This document shows positions 18,001-26,966 of a DNA stretch of 64,000 nucleotides, one piece after another. The notes under the pieces are model-generated. The model did no database searches. It worked only from the letters and a program-made list of their open reading frames with translations, and had not been told where the DNA came from. Source of the stretch: Niabella beijingensis (GTDB lineage Bacteria > Bacteroidota > Bacteroidia > Chitinophagales > Chitinophagaceae). A program made the translations under genes and the position numbers. The first letter of the stretch is position 1; every line of letters begins with the position of its first letter. The stretch is taken from NCBI RefSeq assembly GCF_020034665.1, contig NZ_JAIQDI010000001.1, forward strand, positions 3,596,001 through 3,660,000, in the 5' to 3' direction.

Positions 18001-19534
18001 GGGGCTGATCGCTCAGTACCGCCAGCGGGGTATCCACACCCATGGCACCGATGGGCTCCTTGCCCGTAACAGCCATGGGCGCAATAATATTTTCAACATC
18101 TTCCGAAGTATACCCGAATGATTTCTGATACCGGAAAATCTGGTCTTCGCTCAGATTGGTGAACATCACCCTTGGTTCGGGCAGTTCATTCAGTCGGATC
18201 TTGTGCTTATTCAGCCAGTCGCCATAAGGTTTTTGAGAACAGATCTCCTGTTTCAGTTCCTCATCGCTGATGATCCGTCCCTGTTCCATATCCACCACAA
18301 ACATCTTACCCGGCTGCAGGCGCCCTTTTTCGATTACAAGACTTTGATCCACAGGGAGTGCACCGGTTTCTGAGGCCATAATCACCCTTCCGTCGCTGGT
18401 AACACAATAGCGAGAGGGACGTAAACCGTTCCGGTCGAGCGTAGCACCAATGATCTTGCCGTCGGTAAAGGAAATGGAAGCCGGGCCGTCCCAGGGCTCC
18501 ATCAGACAGGCATGAAACTCGTAAAAAGCTTTTTTAACAGGGTCCATATCCTCATTGCCATCCCATGCTTCGGGGATCAGCATCATCATTACATGCGGCA
18601 GGGAACGGCCGGTAAGGGCCAGTAGTTCGATCATATTGTCCAGACAAGCAGAGTCACTCTGGTCATTGCTTACAATAGGCACCAGCATATCCATCTCTTC
18701 CTGTGTGAACAGGGGCGAATCAAAACTGTTCTCGCTGGAGCGTAACCAGTTCAGGTTTCCCTGCAGGGTATTGATTTCACCATTATGGGCAATAAAGCGG
18801 AACGGCTGTGCCAGTCGCCAGGATGGGAAGGTATTAGTAGCAAAGCGGGAGTGTACCAGCCCGAAAGCACTTACCGTCCTGTTGTCTGTAAGATCTTTAT
18901 AATAAGTACGTACCTGGAAACTGGTAAACTGTCCTTTATAAATGACTGTTCTGCAGGAAAGCGAGCTGATATAAAAACCGATCGGATCCTTTTTTACCGC
19001 ATTGGTGGTCAGGTGTGTGGCATATTTGCGCAGCACAAAAAGCTTGCGCTCAAACTCTTCGGCTGTCTTGATATTGTCCGGCCGCTGAAGGAATACCTGC
19101 TCAATGTCCGGTTCTACAGAAAGTGCGGAAGAACCAATGCCATCCGGATTCACCGGCACATTGCGCCAGCGGATGACCTTCATGTGCATTTTTTCCGCCG
19201 CGCGGGTAAAAATATCGCGGCATTCTTCCCGGGCTTTTACCTCTTTCGGGAAAAAGACCATGCCTACTGCGTACTCTTCAACTGCCGGAAGGGAGATACC
19301 CATCTGAAGACACTCGTCATAAAAAAGTTCATGCGGGATCTGAATCATTATCCCCGCACCGTCCCCTGTATTGGGCTCGTAGCCGCAGGCGCCCCTGTGA
19401 TCCATGTTCTCCAGGACCGTAAGCGCATCCGAAATGGTCTGGTGGTTCTTATTGCCTTTTATGTTGGCAACAAAACCAATACCACAGGCATCACGTTCAA
19501 ACGAAGGGTCGTATAATCCTTTTTTTTCTGTCAT
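15020..19534 (-). CDS. gltB: Glutamate synthase (NADPH) large subunit
   Basis: Alpha subunit of glutamate synthase: hydrolyses glutamine, channels ammonia and forms two glutamates from glutamine and 2-oxoglutarate. The 1504-residue protein begins with a short propeptide ahead of the catalytic cysteine of the class II amidotransferase domain (ERDACGIGF, Cys17, exposed after processing). The central domain and FMN-binding synthase domain follow (GHDGGTGASP region near residue 1050-1065), with the 3Fe-4S cysteines in CIMMRKCHLNTCPVG at about 1130-1143 and the C-terminal GXGXG beta-helix domain from about 1230. Standard length. First gene of gltBD. Confidence 0.98.
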   Translation of the reverse strand: MTEKKGLYDPSFERDACGIGFVANIKGNKNHQTISDALTVLENMDHRGACGYEPNTGDGAGIMIQIPHELFYDECLQMGISLPAVEEYAVGMVFFPKEVKAREECRDIFTRAAEKMHMKVIRWRNVPVNPDGIGSSALSVEPDIEQVFLQRPDNIKTAEEFERKLFVLRKYATHLTTNAVKKDPIGFYISSLSCRTVIYKGQFTSFQVRTYYKDLTDNRTVSAFGLVHSRFATNTFPSWRLAQPFRFIAHNGEINTLQGNLNWLRSSENSFDSPLFTQEEMDMLVPIVSNDQSDSACLDNMIELLALTGRSLPHVMMMLIPEAWDGNEDMDPVKKAFYEFHACLMEPWDGPASISFTDGKIIGATLDRNGLRPSRYCVTSDGRVIMASETGALPVDQSLVIEKGRLQPGKMFVVDMEQGRIISDEELKQEICSQKPYGDWLNKHKIRLNELPEPRVMFTNLSEDQIFRYQKSFGYTSEDVENIIAPMAVTGKEPIGAMGVDTPLAVLSDQPQHLSSYFKQLFAQVTNPPIDPIRERMVMSLATFVGDNGSLLVEDEMDCHVVALKQPVLNNFELETLRSIDTGTFQAKTLQCYFRADGKPGSLEKGLDRICSYAEDAVNDGFEVLVLQDRAIDSQHAPIPSLLAIAAVHHHLIRRGLRGKVGLVVEAGDVWEVHHFACLLGFGATAINPYLAFSTIRNLKESGKLKTTLSVDELNKNYIKAVSDGLLKVFSKMGISTLQSYQGAQIFEIIGLNQAVVRKYFTGTTSRIEGMGLDEIAREAVTKHHFGFSQKPSPVDQLPTGGFYQWKRKGEAHLFNPQTIHLLQYSTKMNDYNIFKKYTKLVNDQTTKAITLRGLLDFKRTRKPISIDEVEPAADIYKRFATGAMSFGSISWEAHTTLAVAMNRLGGKSNTGEGGEDEARYTPLENGDSMRSAIKQVASARFGVTSLYLTEADELQIKMAQGAKPGEGGQLPGDKVDDWIGKTRHATPGVGLISPPPHHDIYSIEDLAQLIFDLKNANRHARINVKLVSKAGVGTIAAGVTKAKADVVLIAGHDGGTGASPMSSIRHAGLPWELGVAEAQQTLVKNKLRSRVVLQTDGQMRTGRDIVIAAMLGAEEWGVATAALIVEGCIMMRKCHLNTCPVGVATQDPELRKRFTGNPDHVVNFFKFLTEDMREVMAELGYRTVEEMIGQSNDLKVREGITHWKYKNLDLSPILYRQKEEEGIGLYHSEEQDHGIKSVLDWKFVEAAKPAIENGTAIKAAFDIVNTDRAAGTILSHEITKKYRSEGLPEDTVHLKLKGTAGQSFGAFCNKGITLELEGDANDYFGKGLSGAKLITYPDAKAGFVAEENSIIGNVAFYGATSGEGFIRGKAGERFAVRNSGATVVVEGVGDHGCEYMTGGRAVILGNTGRNFAAGMSGGLAYVYDASQKFADNCNKEMVELDPVNDVDAQFLNQYITRHYQYTSSPVAKFILDDFENQLKNFVKVFPSEYKKVLLAKEEQKQLA

Positions 19535-19857
19535 GTTTTTAACAAACGATTTTTAATAAATAAGTTTGGCTTTTCAATACAGAGTGGGCAATCGAGCTGT
19601 GTAAATTAATAAAAAATCTTCTTATTTAGACAATAGCCACCCGAATCGATAAAAAAATTGAAATTTTTTAACAATATGTGTATTTTTTATTATTTTTTTC
19701 AATAAAAAACAAGTCACTTTAAAAGTGATTCAGGGTGTTTTTTCTTCTGCCAGAAATCGTTCAACGGGAAAAAACCGGATCAGAGGAAAGCCGTTTTTCT
19801 GAAATTTATTGCTACTTTTATTACCTGACTTTATTCAGCGGGCATAAACTTCAACCT
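19535..19857. other. Divergent intergenic region between gltB and a small unknown gene
   Basis: Very AT-rich upstream region of gltB. A short perfect palindrome TCACTTT-A-AAAGTGA (19714-19728) could be an operator. No TAnnTTTG box was found on either strand. A frame open from 19735 is continuous with the gene starting at 19858, but its first 41 codons look non-conserved. Confidence 0.5.
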
Positions 19858-20343
19858 ATGCGTTTTTTTGATTTTTTTAATGGCACAAATAAAAAGGACC
19901 CTGCCATAAAAACACCAGATACCGGCCTTACCGGCCAGGAAAAGGAGCTCCGGGAGCAGGCTGCAGCCTTTCTCCGAAAATATGCGCCACGGTACCCGGG
20001 GCTCGATTATTCTGTCAAAAGCCTGGCCATACTGGAAGACCTGCTGAATGATGCGAGCGGATTTTATGGCGAAATGACCAGTTCCCAGCAGCAAAAGATC
20101 ATCGAAGGAGCGGGGGCCTATCTTTTTGAAGTAGCCCGCAGTAATGTTGGTGGTACCTATTACTGGTACCAGAAACTGAACCAGCCGATACTGATTACCG
20201 GGCAGCCGGAATTTGAAAGCGGGATCCTGGCATTTAACCAGGTGCGTAACCGGTTGAAAAATGGTGTTGAAGACAGTATCCCTGTTTATTTTGAAGGATA
20301 CCTGGATTGTGTACAACAGCGCCGGTCTGCTATTATTATATAA
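19858..20343 (+). CDS. Hypothetical protein, 161 residues
   Basis: I do not recognise this protein. From the ATG at 19858 it starts MRFFDFFNGTNKKDP and is soluble, with a predominantly helical, mixed-charge composition and no signal peptide or membrane segment. Middle part reads AAFLRKYAPRYPGLDYSVKSL and then a small Gly/Tyr-rich stretch (GGTYYWYQKL). An upstream in-frame start at 19735 would add 41 residues of low-complexity hydrophobic character and is less likely. It lies between divergent gltB and the ECF sigma factor gene, 208 bases upstream of the latter. Confidence 0.65.
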   Translation: MRFFDFFNGTNKKDPAIKTPDTGLTGQEKELREQAAAFLRKYAPRYPGLDYSVKSLAILEDLLNDASGFYGEMTSSQQQKIIEGAGAYLFEVARSNVGGTYYWYQKLNQPILITGQPEFESGILAFNQVRNRLKNGVEDSIPVYFEGYLDCVQQRRSAIII

Positions 20344-20551
20344 AAAGGACCGATCTGACCAGTGCCGGCTCCCTGACAGAACTGCGTTTCAACAGCTGAC
20401 ATTTGGAGGCCCTGAACGGAAAGGGCAGGTCTCCATAACCACCCGGATCATTTGTACTAAAAAACAACAAACAGCTCAGTCAGCGGATGGTTTGAAATAA
20501 TAGTTATCGTCCAGTAAGTATATGCTCTATTTTTAGTGTCTGTATATACGC

Positions 20552-21145
20552 ATGCAACAATCATCTATTCAGCTTTTGTTCCGGGAAATAAGCCTGGGAC
20601 AAAAGGAGGCTTTTAACCGGCTGTTTTACGACTTCTACGAACGGCTGGTGCAGTTTGCAGTGCAGTACACCAAACAACCCGAACCTGCCGAAGAAGTGGT
20701 TTCTACGGTATTCGTAAATATCTGGCAGAAGCGTGAGCGGCTTGCTGCCGTTAAAGCACCGGAGGTATATCTTTTTGTTGCTGTCAAAAATGGATGCCTG
20801 AACTTCCTGCGGCGATCTTCAAAAACAATAAGAACCGGTCCGGATACCGCAGAGCTTCCGGAAGGTTGCCGGAGTGACGGTGCCGAGTACAAAGAACTGG
20901 AGGTGATGATCAGTAATGCTATTGACCGGTTGCCCGTACAACGGCAGCTGATCTTCCGGCTGATCCGGGAAGAGGGGCTGAAAGCAAAAGAAGTGGCGGC
21001 GATCCTATCGGTCTCAGTGCGGACCGTTGAGAGCCAGCTTTACAAGGCGGTTAAAAGCCTCGCGGCGGCGTTGAGTGATTATCTGGGATACCATCCGCAA
21101 CGCGACGGCCATCTGCGGGAAAAACTTTTTTCATTATTTTTTTAG
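20552..21145 (+). CDS. ECF RNA polymerase sigma factor (FecI-like)
   Basis: A 197-residue extracytoplasmic-function sigma factor. Region 2 is seen around residues 10-75 (FNRLFYDFYERLVQFAVQYT, EEVVSTVFVNIWQKRERL) and region 4 around 125-180 (AIDRLPVQRQLIFRLIREEGLKAKEVAAILSVSVRTVESQL helix-turn-helix, shown here only as its position). It is followed by a FecR-type anti-sigma factor and an STN-containing outer membrane receptor, the arrangement of Bacteroidota cell-surface signalling. It probably drives the receptor gene through the GTAAC-N16-CGTAT site at 22201-22226. Confidence 0.93.
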   Translation: MQQSSIQLLFREISLGQKEAFNRLFYDFYERLVQFAVQYTKQPEPAEEVVSTVFVNIWQKRERLAAVKAPEVYLFVAVKNGCLNFLRRSSKTIRTGPDTAELPEGCRSDGAEYKELEVMISNAIDRLPVQRQLIFRLIREEGLKAKEVAAILSVSVRTVESQLYKAVKSLAAALSDYLGYHPQRDGHLREKLFSLFF

Positions 21146-21200
21146 AACCGGTAAGTAGAACCAACCAATTTTTTGTCCTTTTAAATGAAGCAATAATAAT

Positions 21201-22190
21201 ATGGACAGGGAAACATTTTTAACCTTGTTATCGAAAAAGATGAGAAATGAACTTTCGCCGGATGAGGAAGCACAGTTTCTGATTTGTGTGAAAGAGAATG
21301 ACCGGTACCGCCAGCTTGCTGAAGCGATTGGAAACAGCAGCCGGCAGCGCATCGCCGTAGAAGGGATGGAAGGAAAACTAAAGGCGATCTGGGCGCGCAT
21401 CGAAACGGCGCCGGAGCTGAAGACCAGACGGCCTTCTTTTTTACAGCCGCCTTTTTTCAGGATAGCGGCTGTATTGATCCTGGCAGCAGGTATAGGACTG
21501 GCGATCCGTTATTATTTCAAACCATTAAAAGATGACCCGATGATCGTATTGCAAACCACCAATGAAAAATTGTATACGACGTTGCCCGATGGAACGCAGG
21601 TAACGCTGAACTATCATTCCCTGCTGGAATACAATACGGACTTTGGTGATGAGAAACGGAAGATCATCCTGCAGGGGGAGGCTTTTTTTGATGTGACCGA
21701 GAATAAGAAAGTGCCGCTACAGGTGCTGGCCGGCCCCCTGGTGGTGGAGGTAAAAGGAACGGCGTTTAATGTGAATGCTTACAAAACCAATCCGGACGTG
21801 AAAGTGGTTTTGCTGAGAGGTGCTATCGAAGTATCAAGAAGAGGTGAGCAAACCGATAAGGTTTTATTGAAGCCGAATCAGTGGTTGCTGGCGCCTAATA
21901 CAGGTTCAGGCGCTGTACATTTTAGTATCGACTCCGTTGATCAGGCCCTCGTTCGGCAGATGCACTGGAAAGACGATTCGCTGGTGTTTAAAAAGGAAAA
22001 ACTGGAGGCGATCGCATTGCAGCTTGAAAAAAAATATGGAGTAACGATAGCAATAGAAAATGAAACGCTGAAAGCGAAACGGTTCAGCGGTATGCTGATC
22101 AATGAGAGTCTGACTGAAGGGCTGGAGGCGCTCCGGCTGGCATATCCCTTCAGCTATAAAATCGAAAATAAAAAAGTGAAGATCCGGTAA
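21201..22190 (+). CDS. FecR-family anti-sigma factor
   Basis: Inner membrane sigma regulator of 329 residues. A cytoplasmic N-terminal part (1-85) should bind the sigma factor; one transmembrane helix (about 87-106, FFRIAAVLILAAGIGLAIRY); then the FecR domain (about 115-215, with TLPDGTQVTLNYHSLLEYNTDF and GEAFFDVTENKKVPLQV) and a C-terminal DUF4974-like domain (about 255-329) that contacts the receptor's STN domain. It lies 55 bases after the sigma gene and 54 bases before the receptor gene. Confidence 0.94.
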   Translation: MDRETFLTLLSKKMRNELSPDEEAQFLICVKENDRYRQLAEAIGNSSRQRIAVEGMEGKLKAIWARIETAPELKTRRPSFLQPPFFRIAAVLILAAGIGLAIRYYFKPLKDDPMIVLQTTNEKLYTTLPDGTQVTLNYHSLLEYNTDFGDEKRKIILQGEAFFDVTENKKVPLQVLAGPLVVEVKGTAFNVNAYKTNPDVKVVLLRGAIEVSRRGEQTDKVLLKPNQWLLAPNTGSGAVHFSIDSVDQALVRQMHWKDDSLVFKKEKLEAIALQLEKKYGVTIAIENETLKAKRFSGMLINESLTEGLEALRLAYPFSYKIENKKVKIR

Positions 22191-22200
22191 ACAGTGGTTT

Positions 22201-22226
22201 GTAACAATTCTGAAAAACCGGCGTAT
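22201..22226 (+). promoter_or_regulatory. Candidate ECF-sigma promoter for the STN receptor gene
   Basis: GTAAC (22201-22205), 16 bases, CGTAT (22222-22226), resembling the general ECF promoter form (-35 AAC core, -10 CGT core). It is placed in the short gap between the FecR and receptor genes, 19 bases before the ATG. The match is inferred from general ECF promoter architecture, not from this sigma factor's known specificity. Confidence 0.45.
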
Positions 22227-22244
22227 AAAGTGTAATTAAACTTC

Positions 22245-24899
22245 ATGAAGTTGTTAAGGAGGGGCCTCTTTATTGTTATCATAACTGTGCTGGCGGCAAC
22301 TGCATACCCACAGGATAAAAAGATCTCGATCACTGCATTCGATCAGCCACTCAAATCCGTACTCGATGCAATTCAGCAGCGCAGCGGTTATAATATCATT
22401 TACAGTGATGAAATCGTCCAGGATTCAATAAAGGTGAATATTGATGTCAGCCAGCAACCGGTTGGGCAGATTCTGGACAGCCTGCTGCAACCGAACGGAT
22501 TGTTCTATGCCAATCGCGATGCCGGTATGATCGTGATCGGAAGTACAGAGTTAAGGGAACAGAACCGGGCAGCCCGGACGCGTACCAGGGAACTGAAAGG
22601 GCGGATCGTGGATGCAGATGACCGGCCCGTGCCCTATGCATCTATCATGCTGCTGGAGGAGGACAAAAATGTTTCAGGTACTTCGGGGGAGAAGGACGGC
22701 AGCTTCAGTGTCCGGTATACATTTGAAGAAGGGATGGTTTATAAATTGCAGGCATCATCCATAGGATACCTGCCTTCGGTAACTACGTTTCAGTTTTCAG
22801 ATACCCTGCAAATACCGCCCCTGGTACTGCAAAACGATAAAACAGCAATGCGTATGGTAACCGTGGAAGCAGCGAGGCCTTTTGTGGAACGGCGCGCCGA
22901 CCGGTACATTGTCAATGTGGAGGGTTCACCGCTGGCGGATGGGAATAATGCACTGGAAGTGTTGCAAAAAACACCAGGTATATGGGTAGACCCCAACGGG
23001 GCAATCCGAATAAATGGTACCGGGACGGTAACCGTTATGATCAATGATGTGACACAGCGGATGTCCGCAGCTGATCTGGCAGAATACCTCCGTACCATCC
23101 GGTCGGAAAATATCAAAAAAATCGAAGTGATCGCTAACCCTCCCGCAGAATATGAAGCTTCCGGCACCGGGGGGATCATACATATTGTTCTGAAAAAGGC
23201 CAGGGACGAGGGTTTTACCGGTCAGGCCTCGGTGGTTTACAAGCCACAGAAAGGAAAACCGTACATGTCTTCCGGTATTACAGCACAGTATAAAATAAAA
23301 AAGTTATACCTTTTCGGGAACGGATTTCTTTCAAAGGAGGAACAGGTATATTATGCGCGTACCATTAATGATTATAAGGATGGTTCTTCTTATGATGGCG
23401 TAACCGATCGTATCAACAGGAACCGGCAAAGCAGTTACCTGGCAGGACTTGTATATGATATTTCCGATAAGCAATCCGTGAGCTTTCAGGGAGGCTCCAC
23501 CCTGGTGAACCTGCGGCGGTATTTTAAGACCGGCATCGTTTTAAAGGACAGTGCCGGCATTCCTGTAACCGGTTATTCAGTGACCAACTGGCGGCGCATC
23601 CCGGCATTAACAACGGCAACCCTTAACTATAGTTATAAACTGGACACGCTGGGCTCGATGTTTAAACTGCTGGCAGATTATGTAAGAGGAAAGAAGACAG
23701 AGGACATGGATGTTACATCTGCTTACACAGATCCGCTTCGCGATACCGTTTACCGGAACCAGTACCCCAGCAGTACGGAAATTTACAGTGGCCAGGCGGA
23801 CTATGTAAAACAATTCAGTTCCCGTATCAAGTTGCAGACCGGAGTGAAATATGTAGCAACGCGAAGGGACAACACCGTTACAACTGAATACCCGGGCGAT
23901 CAGGGCTGGACGGCAGATCCGGCGGCAAGTAATCAGTTTATCTATGATGAGAATCTGTTAATGGGATATGCGGCAGCAGAGCGCTCTGTACAACGCACCA
24001 GTATCAAGCTGGGTGTAAGGGCAGAAGAGACCTATATGAAAGGAAATAATGTTACATCCGGCCAGCAATTTTCCCGGAGATACCTCAACCTGTTCCCCTC
24101 TGCATTTATATTACAGAATCTGAACCGTAAATCTGTTCCGGCTTCCCTCTCCTTTAGTTATAGCCGCAGGATCCGAAGGCCACAGTTCGGCGACCTGAAT
24201 CCCTTCCGGCTGCGCATCGGCGATTACAGTGTGGTGGTTGGTAACCCCGACCTGCTGCCTGAATATTCGAATAATTTTAAACTGGGGTATAATTTCTGGA
24301 AAGGTTATATGGCCAGCCTTCAGTACCAACGTACCAGTAATATCATTGCCGAATTTGCCAACCCGCAGGAAAATGGAGTGATCGAGTACCAGACGCGGAA
24401 CTTTGATCACCGGGTAACGTATGGGGCTTCATTATATGCCCCGGTAAAAATCACAAAATGGTGGACCGCTAATACTTATGCCGGTGTTTTTTATACGGCC
24501 TATATCATCAATGATTTTGAGCTTGCTCAAACGACCCTGAACCTGAATACCTATCAGGTTTTTACGCTGAAAAGCAATATTGATTTTACACTTTCCGCTA
24601 TTTACAGTTCCCCGTATGTGGCAGGCAATACAAAAAATGCCTCTTTGTTTATAACCGATGTGTCCGCAGGCAAAAAATTCTTTGATAACAAACTGCGTGT
24701 GCGGGTAATGCTTACCGATATATTCAATACGTTCCGGGAAAAATCCCTAACTACTTTTAACGGTGTCCGGATCGATTTTTACCAGAAGCGGCCTACCCGT
24801 GCTGTTGGTATCTCGGTGAACTATATCCTGAATGCCGGTAAAAAAATAAAAGATAAAAAAGTAGAACAGAGCGCTGAAGAAGAAAAGAACCGTATTTAA
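22245..24899 (+). CDS. STN-containing TonB-dependent-type outer membrane receptor
   Basis: An 884-residue outer membrane beta-barrel protein. After the signal peptide (1-22, ending AYPQ) there is an STN (secretin/TonB short N-terminal) domain at about 28-100, the periplasmic element that signals to FecR; a carboxypeptidase-regulatory-like beta-sandwich (about 115-200); a plug-like domain (about 205-310); and an outer-membrane-barrel region of the PF14905 type. It completes a sigma-FecR-receptor set and is followed 58 bases later by gluconokinase and the gluconate permease, hinting at sugar acid or oligosaccharide uptake. No SusD partner is adjacent. Substrate is inferred only. Confidence 0.9.
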   Translation: MKLLRRGLFIVIITVLAATAYPQDKKISITAFDQPLKSVLDAIQQRSGYNIIYSDEIVQDSIKVNIDVSQQPVGQILDSLLQPNGLFYANRDAGMIVIGSTELREQNRAARTRTRELKGRIVDADDRPVPYASIMLLEEDKNVSGTSGEKDGSFSVRYTFEEGMVYKLQASSIGYLPSVTTFQFSDTLQIPPLVLQNDKTAMRMVTVEAARPFVERRADRYIVNVEGSPLADGNNALEVLQKTPGIWVDPNGAIRINGTGTVTVMINDVTQRMSAADLAEYLRTIRSENIKKIEVIANPPAEYEASGTGGIIHIVLKKARDEGFTGQASVVYKPQKGKPYMSSGITAQYKIKKLYLFGNGFLSKEEQVYYARTINDYKDGSSYDGVTDRINRNRQSSYLAGLVYDISDKQSVSFQGGSTLVNLRRYFKTGIVLKDSAGIPVTGYSVTNWRRIPALTTATLNYSYKLDTLGSMFKLLADYVRGKKTEDMDVTSAYTDPLRDTVYRNQYPSSTEIYSGQADYVKQFSSRIKLQTGVKYVATRRDNTVTTEYPGDQGWTADPAASNQFIYDENLLMGYAAAERSVQRTSIKLGVRAEETYMKGNNVTSGQQFSRRYLNLFPSAFILQNLNRKSVPASLSFSYSRRIRRPQFGDLNPFRLRIGDYSVVVGNPDLLPEYSNNFKLGYNFWKGYMASLQYQRTSNIIAEFANPQENGVIEYQTRNFDHRVTYGASLYAPVKITKWWTANTYAGVFYTAYIINDFELAQTTLNLNTYQVFTLKSNIDFTLSAIYSSPYVAGNTKNASLFITDVSAGKKFFDNKLRVRVMLTDIFNTFREKSLTTFNGVRIDFYQKRPTRAVGISVNYILNAGKKIKDKKVEQSAEEEKNRI

Positions 24900-24957
24900 A
24901 TGATCGCGTCTATGTACCCGGAAGCGGATTTTCGGAGTGGTGGCGTAACTTAGCGGT

Positions 24958-25473
24958 ATGCAGGATCAGCGTATCATTATAATGGGTGTTTCAGGGAGTG
25001 GTAAAACAACGGTAGGAAAGGCGCTGGCCGCAGCAAGGGGATACCGCTTTATAGACGGGGATGACCTGCATCCTCCCGGTAACATCGAGAAAATGCGGAA
25101 TGGCATTCCGCTCACAGACGAAGACCGCTGGGAGTGGCTGGAGCGGATCGGTAATGAAATGGCAGAGATCAATGAAGAAGGTGTTACTGCCGTAGCTGCC
25201 TGTTCTGCACTGAGAAAGCGCTACAGGGATGTATTGCGGCACAACAGCGCTGTAATGGTGTTTATCTATCTTAAAGGAACTTTTGAACAGATACATCAGC
25301 TATTGGCAACACGTAAAGGGCATTTTATGCCTGTAAAACTGTTGGAAAGCCAGTTCGCGGCGCTGGAAGAACCGGCGAAAGACGAAGCTGATTGTTATGC
25401 GATCCCCTTGTCGGATCTTAAAGAGGAACTTGATCAGGTCAATGCAGTGCTTACCCGCAACGGCTTTTTATAA
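24958..25473 (+). CDS. gntK: Gluconokinase
   Basis: Phosphorylates D-gluconate to 6-phosphogluconate with ATP. The 171-residue protein has the P-loop GVSGSGKT (residues 10-17), the RFIDGDDLHPPGNIEKM substrate segment (about 30-46) and the DEDRWEWL-like stretch typical of GntK. Length is standard. The gluconate permease gene follows 176 bases later on the same strand, which supports the substrate. The start ATG at 24958 is preceded by AACTTAGCGGT without a clear ribosome binding site. Confidence 0.94.
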   Translation: MQDQRIIIMGVSGSGKTTVGKALAAARGYRFIDGDDLHPPGNIEKMRNGIPLTDEDRWEWLERIGNEMAEINEEGVTAVAACSALRKRYRDVLRHNSAVMVFIYLKGTFEQIHQLLATRKGHFMPVKLLESQFAALEEPAKDEADCYAIPLSDLKEELDQVNAVLTRNGFL

Positions 25474-25577
25474 ATGGTTCTGATGGACGGATATATCCGG
25501 TTTTTCTTGATTGGATAAAACAAAGCAGCTGTCTGACTGCAGGTGCTGAACAGCAAAATGAGATCTTGTCCGGCTTC

Positions 25578-25608
25578 TGTCGTATCCTGTACCACCGGTG
25601 TCGTATCC
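25578..25608 (+). promoter_or_regulatory. Paired direct repeats upstream of the gluconate permease
   Basis: TGTCGTATCC occurs at 25578-25587 and again at 25599-25608, exactly 21 bases apart (two helical turns), 41 bases before the permease ATG. This spacing is typical for a dimeric regulator binding one face of the DNA; the binding protein is unknown. Confidence 0.4.
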
Positions 25609-25649
25609 CGGGAAAAATATTTTAGCGTATTTTCGGTAAAATACTTGCC

Positions 25650-26966
25650 ATGGCCCTGATAATTCTCGTATTTGGAATCCTGTTGTTGTTGCTGCTGATC
25701 ACTGTTGTTAAACTTAATGCATTCATCTCCCTGATCCTGGTGACGCTCTTGATCGGTCTTTGTAACGGGATGGAGCCTGTGCAGCTGGCCCTTGCCCTGA
25801 ACAAGGGAGTAGGGGATACGATGGGATCTGTATTATTAGTGCTGGGGTTTGGGGTGTTGCTGGGGGCACTGCTTACGGAAACCGGTGCCACGCAACAGAT
25901 CTGCGGCGGACTGCTCCGTTTCTTTGGCCCGGCAAGGGCGAAGATCGCACTGGCGGTCACTGGTTTTGCTGTAGGGCTGGCGTTGTTTTATAATGCAGGT
26001 TTCGTGGTGCTGATACCGCTTGTGTTCATCATTGCCCGGCAAACCGGCGCCCCGTTGGTACCGCTGGCAATAGCAATGGCGGCACCACTTTCCATTACGC
26101 ACGGTTTTTTACCGCCCCATCCCGGTCCTACGGCTATCGCGGCCCTTTTTAAGGCGGATCTTGGCAGAACATTGGTCTACGGTATCTGCATCGCAATCCC
26201 GACCCTTATCCTCGCCGGTATATGCTTCCCGGGGCTTTTAAAAAAAATAAAAGCGACGCCGCCTGCGGGTATGGTAGGCAGTGAGCAGGCCATGGATGTT
26301 CCCCTGCCGGGTTTTGGTATCAGTCTTTTCACGGCGCTGATCCCGGTATTGTTAATGGCTGCTGCCACTATTTGCACCCTGCTTCATATGGAAAAAAGCC
26401 GTTTGGGCGCCCTGATACTTTTTGCCGGTGAGCCGGCGATCGCCATGTTCATTGCTATTATCTGTGCCCTGTTGTTTTTAGGACTGTTCCGGAAGATCCC
26501 TGTAAAAACGTTGATGGACCGGACAGGTGGTGCTGTTCCGGCGGTTGCTTCGATCATCCTTATCGTGGCCGCAGGCGGGGCATTAAAGGAAGTGCTGATC
26601 CAGAGTAAAACGGGAGACGCCATTTCGCTGTTCTTTATGCAATCCTCCATGACGCCCCTGCTGCTGGGCTGGCTGGTGGCCACACTTATCCGTATTGCGG
26701 TAGGGTCCGCTACAGTTGCGGGTCTTACCGCAGCAGGTATCGTACAGCCGCTGATCGCTACGCTGCATGTAAAACCGGAGCTGATGGTGCTTTCCATTGG
26801 CGCGGGCAGTCTCATGTGTTCTCATGTGAATGACACCGGCTTCTGGATGTTCAAGGAATACCTGGGGCTTAGCGTTGCTGATACGTTTAAAACCTGGACT
26901 GTTATGGAATCCATTATCGGAGTGGCCGGACTGCTGGGTGTATTGCTGCTGAATGTATTGGTGTGA
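25650..26966 (+). CDS. gntP: Gluconate permease, GntP family
   Basis: Inner membrane gluconate:H+ symporter of the GntP family. The 438-residue protein is hydrophobic throughout with about 12-14 membrane segments; the family-typical stretches GFLPPHPGPTAIAALF (about residues 152-167) and GAGSLMCSHVNDTGFWMFKEYLGLS (about 386-410, shown as a position only in part) are present. Next to gluconokinase, it completes uptake and phosphorylation of gluconate feeding the pentose phosphate or Entner-Doudoroff route. A 176-base gap with paired direct repeats suggests it may have its own control site. Confidence 0.94.
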   Translation: MALIILVFGILLLLLLITVVKLNAFISLILVTLLIGLCNGMEPVQLALALNKGVGDTMGSVLLVLGFGVLLGALLTETGATQQICGGLLRFFGPARAKIALAVTGFAVGLALFYNAGFVVLIPLVFIIARQTGAPLVPLAIAMAAPLSITHGFLPPHPGPTAIAALFKADLGRTLVYGICIAIPTLILAGICFPGLLKKIKATPPAGMVGSEQAMDVPLPGFGISLFTALIPVLLMAAATICTLLHMEKSRLGALILFAGEPAIAMFIAIICALLFLGLFRKIPVKTLMDRTGGAVPAVASIILIVAAGGALKEVLIQSKTGDAISLFFMQSSMTPLLLGWLVATLIRIAVGSATVAGLTAAGIVQPLIATLHVKPELMVLSIGAGSLMCSHVNDTGFWMFKEYLGLSVADTFKTWTVMESIIGVAGLLGVLLLNVLV

